Assembly: GCF_900637195.1 (NCBI RefSeq)
Contig: NZ_LR134356.1
Coordinates: forward strand, 744,001 to 808,000
Reading direction: 5' to 3'
Origin: Mycolicibacterium aurum
Lineage (GTDB): Bacteria; Actinomycetota; Actinomycetes; Mycobacteriales; Mycobacteriaceae
DNA length: 64,000 nt
In this document: piece after piece, positions 23,937 to 32,128 of the stretch
Position numbering within the stretch: position 1 is the first letter of the stretch
Layout: each line of letters begins with the position of its first letter
Translations under genes and position numbers: made by a program
Notes under the pieces: generated by a model
What the model was told of the DNA's origin: nothing
The model's input: only the letters and a program-made list of their open reading frames with translations
The model's database searches: none

Positions 23937-24323
23937 TCAGTCGCGGCTGTCGCGGCGCAGCGGATGGTCCTCGGGCACCTCGACGAAGATCAGCGTGACG
24001 CCGTCGGGGTCCGCGACGTGCATCTCGTGCAATCCCCACGGTTCCCGGCGCGCCTCGCGATCGATCTCGACGCCGCGCTCCCGCAGTTCACGTTGCGCCG
24101 CGGCGAGGTCGCGCACCTGTAGCCAGAGGGCGCCGGGAAACGGCGGTGCGCCGTCCGCGGGCGCGCCGTGGCCGGCGAGCTCGATCAGCGACTGCCCGGC
24201 GTAGAACACCGTGCCGCCGGCATACTCTCTGGCGATGGCCAGCCCGACACCGTCACGGTAGAACGCCACCGATCGCGCATAGTCCTTCGGGCGGAACAAC
24301 ACCCGGCTGGCGAGGATATCCAT
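23937..24323 (-). CDS. VOC/glyoxalase-fold protein (Rv0546c-like)
   Basis: The 128-residue protein starts at ATG 24323 (MDILASR), which fits the M. tuberculosis homologue; a GTG at 24341 would add six residues. It has two beta-alpha-beta-beta-beta modules: FRPKDYARSVAFYRDGVGL and later HEMHVADPDGVTLIFVEVPE, typical of the vicinal oxygen chelate superfamily. His and Glu residues that could bind a metal are present. Members include glyoxalase I, dioxygenases and resistance proteins; the substrate here is unknown. The gene is on the opposite strand to the pitA operon, converging with a 6-base gap. Confidence 0.82.
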   Translation of the reverse strand: MDILASRVLFRPKDYARSVAFYRDGVGLAIAREYAGGTVFYAGQSLIELAGHGAPADGAPPFPGALWLQVRDLAAAQRELRERGVEIDREARREPWGLHEMHVADPDGVTLIFVEVPEDHPLRRDSRD

Positions 24324-24346
24324 ATGTGATGTGTCTACCACGCCTG

Positions 24347-25882
24347 TCAGCCGATGTGACGGTCCGTGCCTTCCCAGTACGGTTCGCGCAGTGTGCGTTT
24401 AAGGATCTTGCCGCTCGGGTTGCGCGGCAGGGCGTCGACGAAGTCGACCGTCTTGGGCAGCTTGAATCCGGCCAGCCGGTCCCGGGCGAACGCGATCAGC
24501 CCGGCTTCGGTGGGGGTGGCGCCGCGGGTTGCGACGACGACGGCCTTGACCGCCTCACCCCACCGCGGATCGGGCACCCCGATGACGGCGACGTCGGCCA
24601 CCTCGGGGTGGGTCATCAGTGCGTTCTCCACCTCCACCGGGTACACGTTCTCGCCGCCGGAGACGATCATGTCCTTGAGCCGGTCGTGCAGGTACAGATA
24701 GCCCTCGGCGTCGACGTAGCCGGCGTCGCCGGTCCTGAGCCACCCGTCGGGGGTCAGCGTGGCGGCCGTCGCGTCGGGGTTGTTCCAGTAGCCGAGCATG
24801 TTCTGGTCCGACCGGGTCCACACCTCGCCGACGGTGCCCGGCGCTGCGGCCTGCCCCCCGGTGGTCACGATGCGGATCTGCACCCACGGGTAGGGCTTGC
24901 CGCAGGAGCGCAGCAGGTGCGGCACATGGTCGGCGCCGTCGAGTTGGGTGATCGAGCCGGCGGTCTCCGTCATGCCGTACACCTGCGCGAAGATTCCGCC
25001 GAACCACTCCATGCCGCGCATCAGCACGTCGTCGCTGATCGGGGACGCTCCGTAGACGATCACCCGCAGCGACGACGCGTCGAGGGTCGCGATTCCCGGT
25101 GCGTCGAGCAGGAATTGGATGACCGCGGGCACCAGCAGCATGTTGGTGATGCGGTGGCGGGCGATGGCGTCGAGGATCGCGGCGGGGTCGGCGTCGCGGA
25201 GAACGACGGTGCTCGCGCCCTGCCACAGGCCCGCGAACGCCCACCCGGAGCCGGCCATGTGGAACAGCGGCATGACCGCCAGGCTGACGGCGTCGGCGTC
25301 GAACTTCCACGGCCCCTCGACACCGGCGGTCTTGCAGACGTAGTTGGCGTTGCTCAGCATGACGCCCTTGGGTAGCCCGGTGGTGCCGGACGTGTACATC
25401 AGAAGCACCAGGTCGTCGGGTCCGGTCACCACGCCGGGATCCTCGGCGGGGTGGGCGTCCACCCAGCGGTCGAATGCCGGCCAGCGAGCGTGGTTTCCGA
25501 TGACCACGATCTGTGCGGTGAGCTCGTCTTCGATGGCTTCGAGGTGACCGACGAACTCCTGGCCCACCACCACGACGGACGCGCCGGAGTCGGCGATGAT
25601 GTGGCGCATCTCCGGAGCGGCCAGGCGCCAGTTCACCGGTACCCCGACGGCGCCCAGTTTCGCCAAACCGAAAGTGACGTCGAAGAATTCGGCGCCATTT
25701 CGCTCCACGAACGCAACCCTGTCGCCGGATCGCACGCCGGCGTGGGCGAACGCCTGGGCCACTCGGCTGGAGCGGGCATCGAGCTCACCGTAGGTGATGG
25801 TGCGGTCGCCGACGATCAGGGCCTGCGCGTCCGGACGGTCGCGTCCATGGCCGCGAACGATGTCGGCGAGGCTGTGGAACAA
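24347..25882 (-). CDS. Acyl-CoA synthetase (FadD family)
   Basis: The 511-residue ANL ligase has a P-loop YTSGTTGLPKG (about 163-173), the A5 motif YGMTETAG, A7 GWLRTGDAGY, A8 LHDRLKDMIVSGGENVYP and the C-terminal catalytic Lys in NPSGKILKR. It activates a carboxylic acid, probably fatty or aromatic, via an acyl-adenylate to the CoA thioester. The chain length cannot be read from sequence. It starts six bases after the stop of the SDR gene, so both are probably co-transcribed. It is distinct from MenE (20320) and FadD8 (35467). Confidence 0.9.
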   Translation of the reverse strand: MFHSLADIVRGHGRDRPDAQALIVGDRTITYGELDARSSRVAQAFAHAGVRSGDRVAFVERNGAEFFDVTFGLAKLGAVGVPVNWRLAAPEMRHIIADSGASVVVVGQEFVGHLEAIEDELTAQIVVIGNHARWPAFDRWVDAHPAEDPGVVTGPDDLVLLMYTSGTTGLPKGVMLSNANYVCKTAGVEGPWKFDADAVSLAVMPLFHMAGSGWAFAGLWQGASTVVLRDADPAAILDAIARHRITNMLLVPAVIQFLLDAPGIATLDASSLRVIVYGASPISDDVLMRGMEWFGGIFAQVYGMTETAGSITQLDGADHVPHLLRSCGKPYPWVQIRIVTTGGQAAAPGTVGEVWTRSDQNMLGYWNNPDATAATLTPDGWLRTGDAGYVDAEGYLYLHDRLKDMIVSGGENVYPVEVENALMTHPEVADVAVIGVPDPRWGEAVKAVVVATRGATPTEAGLIAFARDRLAGFKLPKTVDFVDALPRNPSGKILKRTLREPYWEGTDRHIG

Positions 25883-25888
25883 CGGATT

Positions 25889-26773
25889 TCAGTCCTTGGG
25901 CTGCATGCGCTGGCGCCGCATCAGGGTGTCCACGGCGGCCGGGGCGATGCTGTTGACGGCGTGCGCGGTGACGGCGATGCGGGGTGCGATGCTGACCGGG
26001 CGGTGGCGTGCGGCGGTGATGATCCAGCCTGCGGCCTCCTCCGCCGAGAGCCCGGGCAGGCCGTCGTAGGCGCGGGTCGGCGCGATCATCGGCGTCTTCA
26101 CCAGCGGGTAGTAGAGCGTGGTGGAGTGCACGCCGCGGCCGGCCCATTCGGTTTCGATGATGCGGCTGACCGAGGACAGCGCGGCCTTCGAGGCGTTGTA
26201 CACACCGAACAGCGGTGGAGATTCGGTCTTCACACCCCAGGTGGACACGTTGATGATGTGCCCGTCCCGGCGGTGGAGCATTCCGGGGGCGAACCCGCGG
26301 ATCAGCCGCAGCGGCCCGTAGTAGTTGAGCGTCATCGTGCGCTCGACGTCATGCCAGCGGTCCAGCGACTCTTCCAGCGGCCGCCGGATCGAGCGCCCCG
26401 CGTTGTTGACCAGGATGTCGATGCCGCCGAGTTCCTTGTCGACGGTGGCCACCAGCTCGTCGACGGCGTCGAGGTCGGCCAGATCGCAGACGTGCGCCCG
26501 GGCGTCCCCGCCGGCGTCGGTGATGCGGGTGACGAGGTCGTCGAGCAGGTCCTGGCGCCGTGCCACCGCCACCACCGTGGCGCCGCGCCGGGCCAGCTTC
26601 TCCGCGGCGGCCTCCCCGATGCCCGACGACGCCCCGGTCAGCAGGACGCGCTTTCCCTCGAGGTCGATCGTCTCGCGGGTCGGTCGGCTCAGCAGCGCGG
26701 GAAGCAGCGGCGGACGCATGCTGGTCAGCACGACCTGGTCGGCCAGGCGCCGCAACGGATTTCTGCTAGTCAC
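25889..26773 (-). CDS. Short-chain dehydrogenase/reductase (Rv0547c-like)
   Basis: The 294-residue SDR starts at GTG 26773. It has TGASSGIGE (about 47-55, NAD(P) binding), NNAGRS (about 129-134), catalytic Ser near INVSTWG and YNASK with Tyr-Lys. A short N-terminal extension before the Rossmann fold is amphipathic and may touch the membrane. It lies just upstream of the FadD gene, so it may act on lipid substrates. The frame could extend to 26968 but the extra part lies over the inverted repeat and the SDR relic and is rejected. Confidence 0.87.
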   Translation of the reverse strand: MTSRNPLRRLADQVVLTSMRPPLLPALLSRPTRETIDLEGKRVLLTGASSGIGEAAAEKLARRGATVVAVARRQDLLDDLVTRITDAGGDARAHVCDLADLDAVDELVATVDKELGGIDILVNNAGRSIRRPLEESLDRWHDVERTMTLNYYGPLRLIRGFAPGMLHRRDGHIINVSTWGVKTESPPLFGVYNASKAALSSVSRIIETEWAGRGVHSTTLYYPLVKTPMIAPTRAYDGLPGLSAEEAAGWIITAARHRPVSIAPRIAVTAHAVNSIAPAAVDTLMRRQRMQPKD

Positions 26774-26793
26774 GGTGAGCGAGTCTATGTATG

Positions 26794-26856
26794 CGCCGGA
26801 ATTGCCTTCCAGCAGGCCCGTACCCGGGCTTTCCCTGCCGGAAGGCAATTGCGGCG
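26794..26856. repeat. Large imperfect inverted repeat
   Basis: Arms at 26794-26815 and 26835-26856 match as complements at 20 of 22 positions (core AATTGCCTTCC / GGAAGGCAATT). The 19-base loop contains a smaller GCCCG...CGGGC palindrome. It lies 20 bases upstream of the SDR gene start and beyond the end of menB, so it could be a terminator for menB, an operator for the SDR gene, or a remnant of a mobile element. Confidence 0.75.
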
Positions 26857-26862
26857 AAACGA

Positions 26863-26949
26863 TCAGACGGCGGTCGAGACGATGCCGCCCGGGTGCAGCG
26901 AGTAGCCGCGGATGCCGTCGTCGGCGCAGCGCCGGTCGAGCTCGACGGC
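26863..26949 (-). pseudogene. Relic of a short-chain dehydrogenase gene (C-terminal fragment)
   Basis: Minus-strand reading of 26949 down to the TGA at 26863-26865 gives AVELDRRCADDGIRGYSLHP followed by GGIVSTAV and stop. This pattern (ELDRR, then DGIR, then HPGGI) is typical of the segment after the active site in actinobacterial SDRs. No start codon, nucleotide-binding motif or catalytic YxxxK is nearby, and the fragment is bounded by the inverted repeat and the menB stop. It is therefore a short leftover of a deleted or decayed gene. The identification rests on about 28 residues. Confidence 0.5.
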
Positions 26950-26971
26950 GTGCCCAGCACGCCGACATCGC

Positions 26972-27883
26972 TCAGAAGTAGCGGGGGAAGGGCGACCAGT
27001 CCGGGTCCCGCTTCTCCAGGAACGCGTCCCGGCCCTCGACGGCCTCGTCGGTCATGTAGGCCAGCCGCGTGGCCTCCCCGGCGAACAGCTGCTGGCCCAC
27101 CAACCCGTCCTCGGGCAGGTTGAACGCGTACTTCAGCATCCGGATGGCCTGCGGCGACTTTCCGTTGATCTCCGAAGCCCATTGCAGCGCAACATTTTCC
27201 AAGTCGGCATGGTCCACCACCTCGTTGACCGCGCCCATCGCGTGCATCTGCTCGGCGGTGTAAGGGCGGCCCAGGAAGAAGATCTCGCGGGCGAACTTCT
27301 GCCCCGTCTGGCTGGCCAGATACGCCGAGCCGTAGCCGGCGTCGAACGAACCCACGTCGGCATCGGTCTGCTTGAACCGAGCGTGCTCACGCGAGGCCAG
27401 CGTCAGGTCGCACACCACGTGCAGCGAGTGCCCGCCCCCGGCCGCCCAGCCGTTCACCAGGCAGATCACCGGCTTGGGCATGAACCGGATCAGCCGCTGC
27501 ACCTCGAGGATGTGCAGCCGGCCCGCCTGCGCCGGGTCGACGGTGTCGGCGGTCTCGCCGGACGCGTACTGGTAGCCGCTGCGTCCGCGGATGCGCTGGT
27601 CGCCGCCGGAGCAGAACGCCCAGCCGCCGTCCTTGGGTGACGGCCCGTTGCCGGTCAGCAGCACGACGCCGACGTCCGAGGACATCCGTGCGTGGTCGAG
27701 GGCGCGGTAGAGCTCGTCGACGGTGTGCGGCCGGAACGCATTGCGCACCTCGGGCCGGTCGAACGCGATCCGCACGGTCGGCTTGCGCGTCCCATCGGCC
27801 ACGTGACGGTGATAGGTGATGTCGGTCAGGTCGTCGAAGCCGGCCACCGGCTCCCAGAGGCTGGCGTCGAACGGAGTGCTCAC
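26972..27883 (-). CDS. menB: 1,4-dihydroxy-2-naphthoyl-CoA synthase MenB
   Basis: MenB closes the second ring of OSB-CoA to DHNA-CoA in menaquinone synthesis. The 303-residue crotonase-fold enzyme has FDRPEVRNAFRP, the oxyanion-hole GGWAFCSGGDQ stretch (about 85-95), NGWAAGGGHSLHVVCDLTLAS and the SFDAGYGSAYLA segment with the catalytic residues found in mycobacterial MenB. Length equals that of homologues (about 300). It is followed on the same strand by the SDR relic and SDR gene; the F420-type reductase gene lies just upstream, four bases from its start. The enzyme is cytoplasmic. Confidence 0.97.
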   Translation of the reverse strand: MSTPFDASLWEPVAGFDDLTDITYHRHVADGTRKPTVRIAFDRPEVRNAFRPHTVDELYRALDHARMSSDVGVVLLTGNGPSPKDGGWAFCSGGDQRIRGRSGYQYASGETADTVDPAQAGRLHILEVQRLIRFMPKPVICLVNGWAAGGGHSLHVVCDLTLASREHARFKQTDADVGSFDAGYGSAYLASQTGQKFAREIFFLGRPYTAEQMHAMGAVNEVVDHADLENVALQWASEINGKSPQAIRMLKYAFNLPEDGLVGQQLFAGEATRLAYMTDEAVEGRDAFLEKRDPDWSPFPRYF

Positions 27884-27887
27884 AAAC

Positions 27888-28328
27888 TCAGACAGTATCG
27901 AAGCGGAACACCGAGCAGCGTCCGGCCAGTGCCTCGAACTCGTCGGGGTTGGGCCCGGTCACCAACCCGGCGTTCTTCATGAAGCTGACGCCGGTGGGCA
28001 CCAGCACCGGGAACTGCCTAAGCAGCGGGCGGGCCTGCTCGGGCGGCAACTCCACCATGCGCACCGGCTCGCGCACCTTGCCGCGCACGATCACCGCGTC
28101 GGGGTTGGCCTGGGCGTTGCGCACCCAGTCGGCCCCGGGGAAGCCGCCGACGACGTAGCGCCGCCCGTCCACCTCGAACGGCGTGATCGGGGTCGACCGG
28201 GGCTGCCCCGACTTGCGGCCCGTGACCGTCAGGACCATCGGCCCGTCCTTCATCAGCCCGGTTCTCATCGCGGCCATCAGGACCTTGTTCATCGGCTTGA
28301 GCCACCGCGGCGGCTTCGGGTTGGGCAT
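27888..28328 (-). CDS. Nitroreductase-family deazaflavin (F420)-dependent oxidoreductase, DDN-like
   Basis: The 146-residue protein has MVLTVTGRKSGQPRSTPITP and then DGRRYVVGGFPGADWVRNA, the hallmark of DDN/Rv3547-like split-barrel proteins that bind F420. The N-terminal helix with several Met residues may anchor it at the membrane. DDN homologues can reduce quinones; this makes a role in quinone redox plausible since the gene is four bases upstream of menB on the same strand, but it is inference. The window has a second member of the family at 63012. The substrate is unknown. Confidence 0.85.
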   Translation of the reverse strand: MPNPKPPRWLKPMNKVLMAAMRTGLMKDGPMVLTVTGRKSGQPRSTPITPFEVDGRRYVVGGFPGADWVRNAQANPDAVIVRGKVREPVRMVELPPEQARPLLRQFPVLVPTGVSFMKNAGLVTGPNPDEFEALAGRCSVFRFDTV

Positions 28329-28344
28329 GCGGTCCAGTGTGCCG

Positions 28345-29025
28345 TCACAGACCGTTGGTGCGAAGGGCGGAGATCAGCCCGTCGGGGCGCTGGGTCGTCG
28401 GCAGCGGGTCGACGAGTGCGAACGCGCAGCCGAGAGCACGGGCGCCACCGTCGGCCTCGTCGCTGTCACCGACCATCAGGGCACGCTCTGCGGAGACTCC
28501 GAGCCGGTCCAGCGCCGCCTGGAAGATCGCCGGATTGGGCTTGACGGCGCCCACCTCGAACGACAGCACGAATTCGTCGACGTCGCCCACGCCTGTGAAT
28601 GCCGGCCGCAGGTCGAAGGCGATATTGGACACCACCGCGGTCTTGATGCCGCGCCGCCGCAACCCGTCGAGCACCGGCGCGGTGTCGGGATAGGGCGTCC
28701 AGGAGCCGGGATCGATCGCGTGGGCGTACAGCGACTCCGCGTGATGGCGGGCCAGTCCCGACTGCCCGAGCACATGCATGTAGGCCTCGCGGTGCAGGTG
28801 GGGCGCCAGGTCGCGGTTCACCCAGGCGTCCAGCGCTTCGGGCGTCATCGTCACCGAGGTGCCGGTCGGCGCGGTCAGCCGTCGCATCAACTCCGCCTGC
28901 ACGTGGGCGTCGACTTCGCGGTCGTCGTCGGTGTCGAGCTCCATGCCGGCGAACCAGCTCTCGTCGCCCTCAAGTCGGAACAGCGTGCCGGAGAAGTCGA
29001 ACAACACCGCGTCGAGGTCACTCAT
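28345..29025 (-). CDS. HAD-superfamily hydrolase
   Basis: The 226-residue protein from ATG 29025 has motif I LFDFSGTL (about 6-13), motif II VVSNIAFDL, Lys in GAVKPNPAIF and motif IV MVGDSDEADGG, with a helical cap domain between. The residue two after the nucleophile Asp is Ser, not the Asp usual in phosphatases, so the general acid is missing from its usual place. The substrate may therefore be unusual. It is 16 bases upstream of the F420-type gene and diverges from the GT2 operon at 29078. The alternative start at 29034 adds three residues. Confidence 0.85.
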   Translation of the reverse strand: MSDLDAVLFDFSGTLFRLEGDESWFAGMELDTDDDREVDAHVQAELMRRLTAPTGTSVTMTPEALDAWVNRDLAPHLHREAYMHVLGQSGLARHHAESLYAHAIDPGSWTPYPDTAPVLDGLRRRGIKTAVVSNIAFDLRPAFTGVGDVDEFVLSFEVGAVKPNPAIFQAALDRLGVSAERALMVGDSDEADGGARALGCAFALVDPLPTTQRPDGLISALRTNGL

Positions 29026-29077
29026 CCCTCCCATCCTGCCAGGTGTGAAATCCCACCTAAACGGCTATTTGAGCGTC

Positions 29078-29791
29078 ATGAGTGACACGGCTCGTGCCGT
29101 CGTGGTGGTGCCCGCCCACAACGAGATGGAGGACCTCCCCGACTGCCTGCGGGCGCTGACGACGGCCGCGCTGGCCCTCTCCGTCCCGGTCACCACGGTC
29201 GTCGTCCTCGATTCCTGTGACGACGGCAGCAAGATCCTGGCCGGACAGTTCGGGCCCGACGTGCATTTCGTCGAGGTCGAGGCGGGCAATGTCGGCGCTG
29301 CTCGCGCCGCCGGGTTCGACTACGCGCGCACGCTGTGCGGCGACGACCAGACGTCCCGGGTCTGGTTCGCCACGACCGACGCCGACAGCGTGGTCGACGC
29401 CGACTGGCTGGTGCGCATGGTGGACGCGAACGCCGACATGGTGCTCGGCGTCGTGCGCGTGCCGACGTGGCGCAACTTCTCGCCCGAGGTCGCCCGCCGC
29501 TACCTGCGCGGCTACCGGTCCGGCGGCACCGGCCACCGCCACATCCACGGAGCCAACATGGGGTTCCGCGCCGACGCGTACTGGCACGTCGGCGGCTTCC
29601 GCGCGCTGCGCACCGGTGAGGACGTCGAACTCGTGAAGCGGTTCGAGGCGGCGGGGCTGTCGATATGCCGGGACCGGAACCTGTCGGTGGTGACGTCGGA
29701 CCGCAAGGACGGGCGGGCACCCGGTGGCTTCGCCCAGCACTTGCGCAATCTCTCCCGTTCGGGGCGCAAGAGCGACGCCGGTGCCGCGTGA
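29078..29791 (+). CDS. GT2 glycosyltransferase of the PIG-L/NodS-like operon
   Basis: The 237-residue GT-A protein starts at ATG 29078. It has VVVPAHNEMEDLP, VVLDSCDDGS and TTDADSVVDADW with the metal-binding DxD (about 97-99), followed by GANMGFRADAYWHVGGF and GEDVELVKRF with the acidic base motif. No membrane helix is visible, so it probably acts in the cytoplasm on a small acceptor or a lipid at the membrane. It opens a four-gene operon; the next gene starts at GTG 29788, overlapping its stop. Donor and acceptor are unknown. Confidence 0.88.
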   Translation: MSDTARAVVVVPAHNEMEDLPDCLRALTTAALALSVPVTTVVVLDSCDDGSKILAGQFGPDVHFVEVEAGNVGAARAAGFDYARTLCGDDQTSRVWFATTDADSVVDADWLVRMVDANADMVLGVVRVPTWRNFSPEVARRYLRGYRSGGTGHRHIHGANMGFRADAYWHVGGFRALRTGEDVELVKRFEAAGLSICRDRNLSVVTSDRKDGRAPGGFAQHLRNLSRSGRKSDAGAA

Positions 29792-30726
29792 GTGGGGTGG
29801 TCAAGCGGTGGCTCGCGGCGGGGACGCTCGACCTGCCGTTTCCCGGTCAGGGCCAGACTGCGCAGCGCTGGCGCCGGCTCGCCGAACTCACCGAAGCCGA
29901 CGTGACGGCCGGGCGGCTCGCCGAAGCTCACGTCGATGCCGCAGCCATCCTGGCCGAACTCGGTGGGCCTGCGCCGACGGCCGGTCAATGGTGGGGTGTG
30001 TGGGCCGCGGAGTCCCGCGATGCGGTCCTCAAGGCCGGTGACGACACCGGACGGATCCTGCTCGACGGGACGAAGGTGTGGTGCTCGGGGGCGGGGTTGT
30101 GCTCGCACGCACTGGTCACCGCCCGGCTGCCGTCAGGGGAGCGGGGACTGTACGCGGTCGATCTGGGCGAGCACGGTGTGCGCGCACTGCCCAGCCGGTG
30201 GCGCAGCGCCGGGATGGCCGAATCCGACACGCGCTCTGTGCAATTCACCGCAACACCGGCTGTCGCGGTCGGTGCTCCCGGTCAGTATCTGACCCGGCCC
30301 GGGTTCTGGCACGGCGCCGTCGGAGTGGCGGCATGCTGGCTCGGGGGCGCCCGTGCCGTAGCAGCGGCGCTCTACGAACACGTGAAGACGGCGAAGGGCG
30401 ACGCCCACGCGTGCGCGCACCTCGGGGCCGTCGATGCGGCGTTGGCTGCGGCCGAGGCCGTTCTGACCACGGTGGCCGCCGAGGTGGACGCCGACCCGCA
30501 CAACCTCACCGGCCGCGCCGAACTGCTGGCACGGCGCTCCCGCGCGGCGGCAGAGACCGCGGTCGACGAAACGCTCACCCGCACCGCCCGCGCGCTCGGC
30601 CCCGGACCGCTGACAGCGAACGCGGCGCACGCGCGGCGGGTGGCCGACCTGTCGATCTACGTGCGACAGAGCCACGCCGAACGTGATCTGGAACGCCTCG
30701 GTGTGCTTGCGGCGGGTGCGTCGTGA
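29788..30726 (+). CDS. Acyl-CoA-dehydrogenase-like protein, short form
   Basis: The 312-residue protein resembles the middle and C-terminal parts of acyl-CoA dehydrogenases: LDGTKVWCSGAGLCSHALVTARL (cut here as two parts, with GLYAVDL following) is the beta domain and the last 130 residues form the helical domain (SIYVRQSHAERDLERLG). It is about 70 residues shorter than usual enzymes and the glutamate that usually acts as base in the C-terminal domain is not evident. It could be an amine or acyl oxidase, an N-hydroxylase-type flavoprotein, or inactive. Both ends overlap its neighbours as GTGA, so it is part of one operon. Confidence 0.72.
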   Translation: MSGVVKRWLAAGTLDLPFPGQGQTAQRWRRLAELTEADVTAGRLAEAHVDAAAILAELGGPAPTAGQWWGVWAAESRDAVLKAGDDTGRILLDGTKVWCSGAGLCSHALVTARLPSGERGLYAVDLGEHGVRALPSRWRSAGMAESDTRSVQFTATPAVAVGAPGQYLTRPGFWHGAVGVAACWLGGARAVAAALYEHVKTAKGDAHACAHLGAVDAALAAAEAVLTTVAAEVDADPHNLTGRAELLARRSRAAAETAVDETLTRTARALGPGPLTANAAHARRVADLSIYVRQSHAERDLERLGVLAAGAS

Positions 30727-31490
30727 CCGCGTCGCACACCGGCAACACCGAGCGCATGGCCGCCCGGCCGCTGTCGGGTGGCGGCACGGCACAGCAGGTA
30801 TGGGCCGGCGCGGGCCTGCGACTGCCCACCCTCGACATGCGTGGATGTCCCGAGATCGTGGTGGTCGGCGCGCACCCCGACGATGAGACGCTCGGGTTCG
30901 GCGCCGCGGCAACCCTGCTCGCCGAATCGGGGAAACGGGTGCAGATCGTCTCCGCCAGCGATGGTGGTGCCGCCTACCCGAATTCGTCACTGCTGCAGCG
31001 CTTCCGACTGGAGCGCACCCGCCGGGCGGAGCTACATTGCGCCGCCGGCGTGCTGGGACTGCCTGCGCCCATCTGCCTCGGGATGCCCGACGGTGAGATC
31101 GCCCGTTACGAGCAGCGGCTGGCTGATCTGCTCATCGAGATCCTGGCCACCAAACCGCCGGGGACATGGCTGGCGGCGACATGGCGCGGTGACGGTCACC
31201 CCGATCACGAGGCCGTCGGCAGGGCGGCGGCGCAGGCTGCCGAGTGCACCGGCGCGGTGCTGGTGGAGTACCCGGTGTGGATGTGGCACTGGGCGGTGCC
31301 CGACGACAGCGCGGTGCCGTGGAACCGGGCCTTCGCGGTGCCCGCGGCACCGTTCGCCGTCACGCGCAAAACCCTTGCGGTGAAGAGCTTTCAGAGTCAG
31401 TTCGTGCCGCCGAGGGCCGGGGAGGAGCCGGTGCTTCCGGCCTACATCCTGCCTCGGTTGCTGGCCGTCGGTGAGGTGGTGTTCCGCTGA
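30723..31490 (+). CDS. PIG-L/LmbE-family deacetylase
   Basis: The 255-residue protein has the zinc motif AHPDDE (His about 51, Asp 53-54) and the distal HPDHE (about 159-163), the signature of PIG-L enzymes. Relatives remove acetyl from N-acetylglucosamine units in mycothiol (MshB), GPI and antibiotics. The GTG start at 30723 overlaps the previous stop. An extension of about 40 residues precedes the domain. With a GT2 upstream and a NodS-like methyltransferase downstream, deacetylation of an N-acetyl sugar followed by methylation is plausible. It is not MshB by context, as no other mycothiol gene is nearby. Confidence 0.9.
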   Translation: MTASHTGNTERMAARPLSGGGTAQQVWAGAGLRLPTLDMRGCPEIVVVGAHPDDETLGFGAAATLLAESGKRVQIVSASDGGAAYPNSSLLQRFRLERTRRAELHCAAGVLGLPAPICLGMPDGEIARYEQRLADLLIEILATKPPGTWLAATWRGDGHPDHEAVGRAAAQAAECTGAVLVEYPVWMWHWAVPDDSAVPWNRAFAVPAAPFAVTRKTLAVKSFQSQFVPPRAGEEPVLPAYILPRLLAVGEVVFR

Positions 31491-31498
31491 CCGCCAGG

Positions 31499-32110
31499 AT
31501 GCCCGACAGCTTCTTCGAGCAGATGTATGACAAGGCCGCCGATCCCTGGGATCTGGAGGGGCGGTGGTATGAGCAACGTAAGTACGCGATCACCACCGCG
31601 CTCCTGCCGTTTCCCCGCTATCGGCGCGCATTCGAACCCGGCTGCTCGGTCGGTGTGCTCACCGAGAAGCTGGCCGGCCGCTGCGATCATGTGACCAGCA
31701 CCGACATCAGTGTCGCGGCGCTCGATGCCACCCACCGGCGGCTGTCGGAGCGCGGGGTGCGCCGACAGGTGACCCTGTTGCGGGGCTCCATCGACCAGCC
31801 TTGGCCCGCAGGACATTTCGATCTGGTGGTGCTCTCCGAGGTGTGCTACTACCTGCAGCCTGCAACCCTGCGCGCCGTGCTCGATCGCGAGGTGCCACGC
31901 CTTGCGCCCGGCGCGACGGTCATCGCCGCGCACTGGCGCCATGACGTCGACGAGTACCCGATGAACGGAGACCGTGCCAACGACATCATCGGGGCCACCG
32001 CGGGTCTGTACCACGTGGGCGGCTACCGGGACCCCGACGTGGTGATCGAGGTGTTCGACAACGACTTCGGGACCTCGGTCGCTGCGCGTACAGCGGTCCC
32101 AGGCGCCTAG
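31499..32110 (+). CDS. NodS-like SAM-dependent N-methyltransferase
   Basis: The 203-residue protein has the NodS-type opening FFEQMYDKAADPWDLEGRWYE, then FEPGCSVGVLTEKLA (SAM motif I, about 44-58), TSTDIS and LVVLSEVCYYL. NodS methylates the free amine left on the deacetylated sugar of Nod factors; this family is also common outside rhizobia, often linked to PIG-L and GT2 genes, as here. The gene starts nine bases after the PIG-L stop. Just after its end lies a 60-bp palindromic element that could stop transcription. The product of the operon is unknown. Confidence 0.87.
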   Translation: MPDSFFEQMYDKAADPWDLEGRWYEQRKYAITTALLPFPRYRRAFEPGCSVGVLTEKLAGRCDHVTSTDISVAALDATHRRLSERGVRRQVTLLRGSIDQPWPAGHFDLVVLSEVCYYLQPATLRAVLDREVPRLAPGATVIAAHWRHDVDEYPMNGDRANDIIGATAGLYHVGGYRDPDVVIEVFDNDFGTSVAARTAVPGA

Positions 32111-32128
32111 CCTTCCCTCCCTTCTCCC

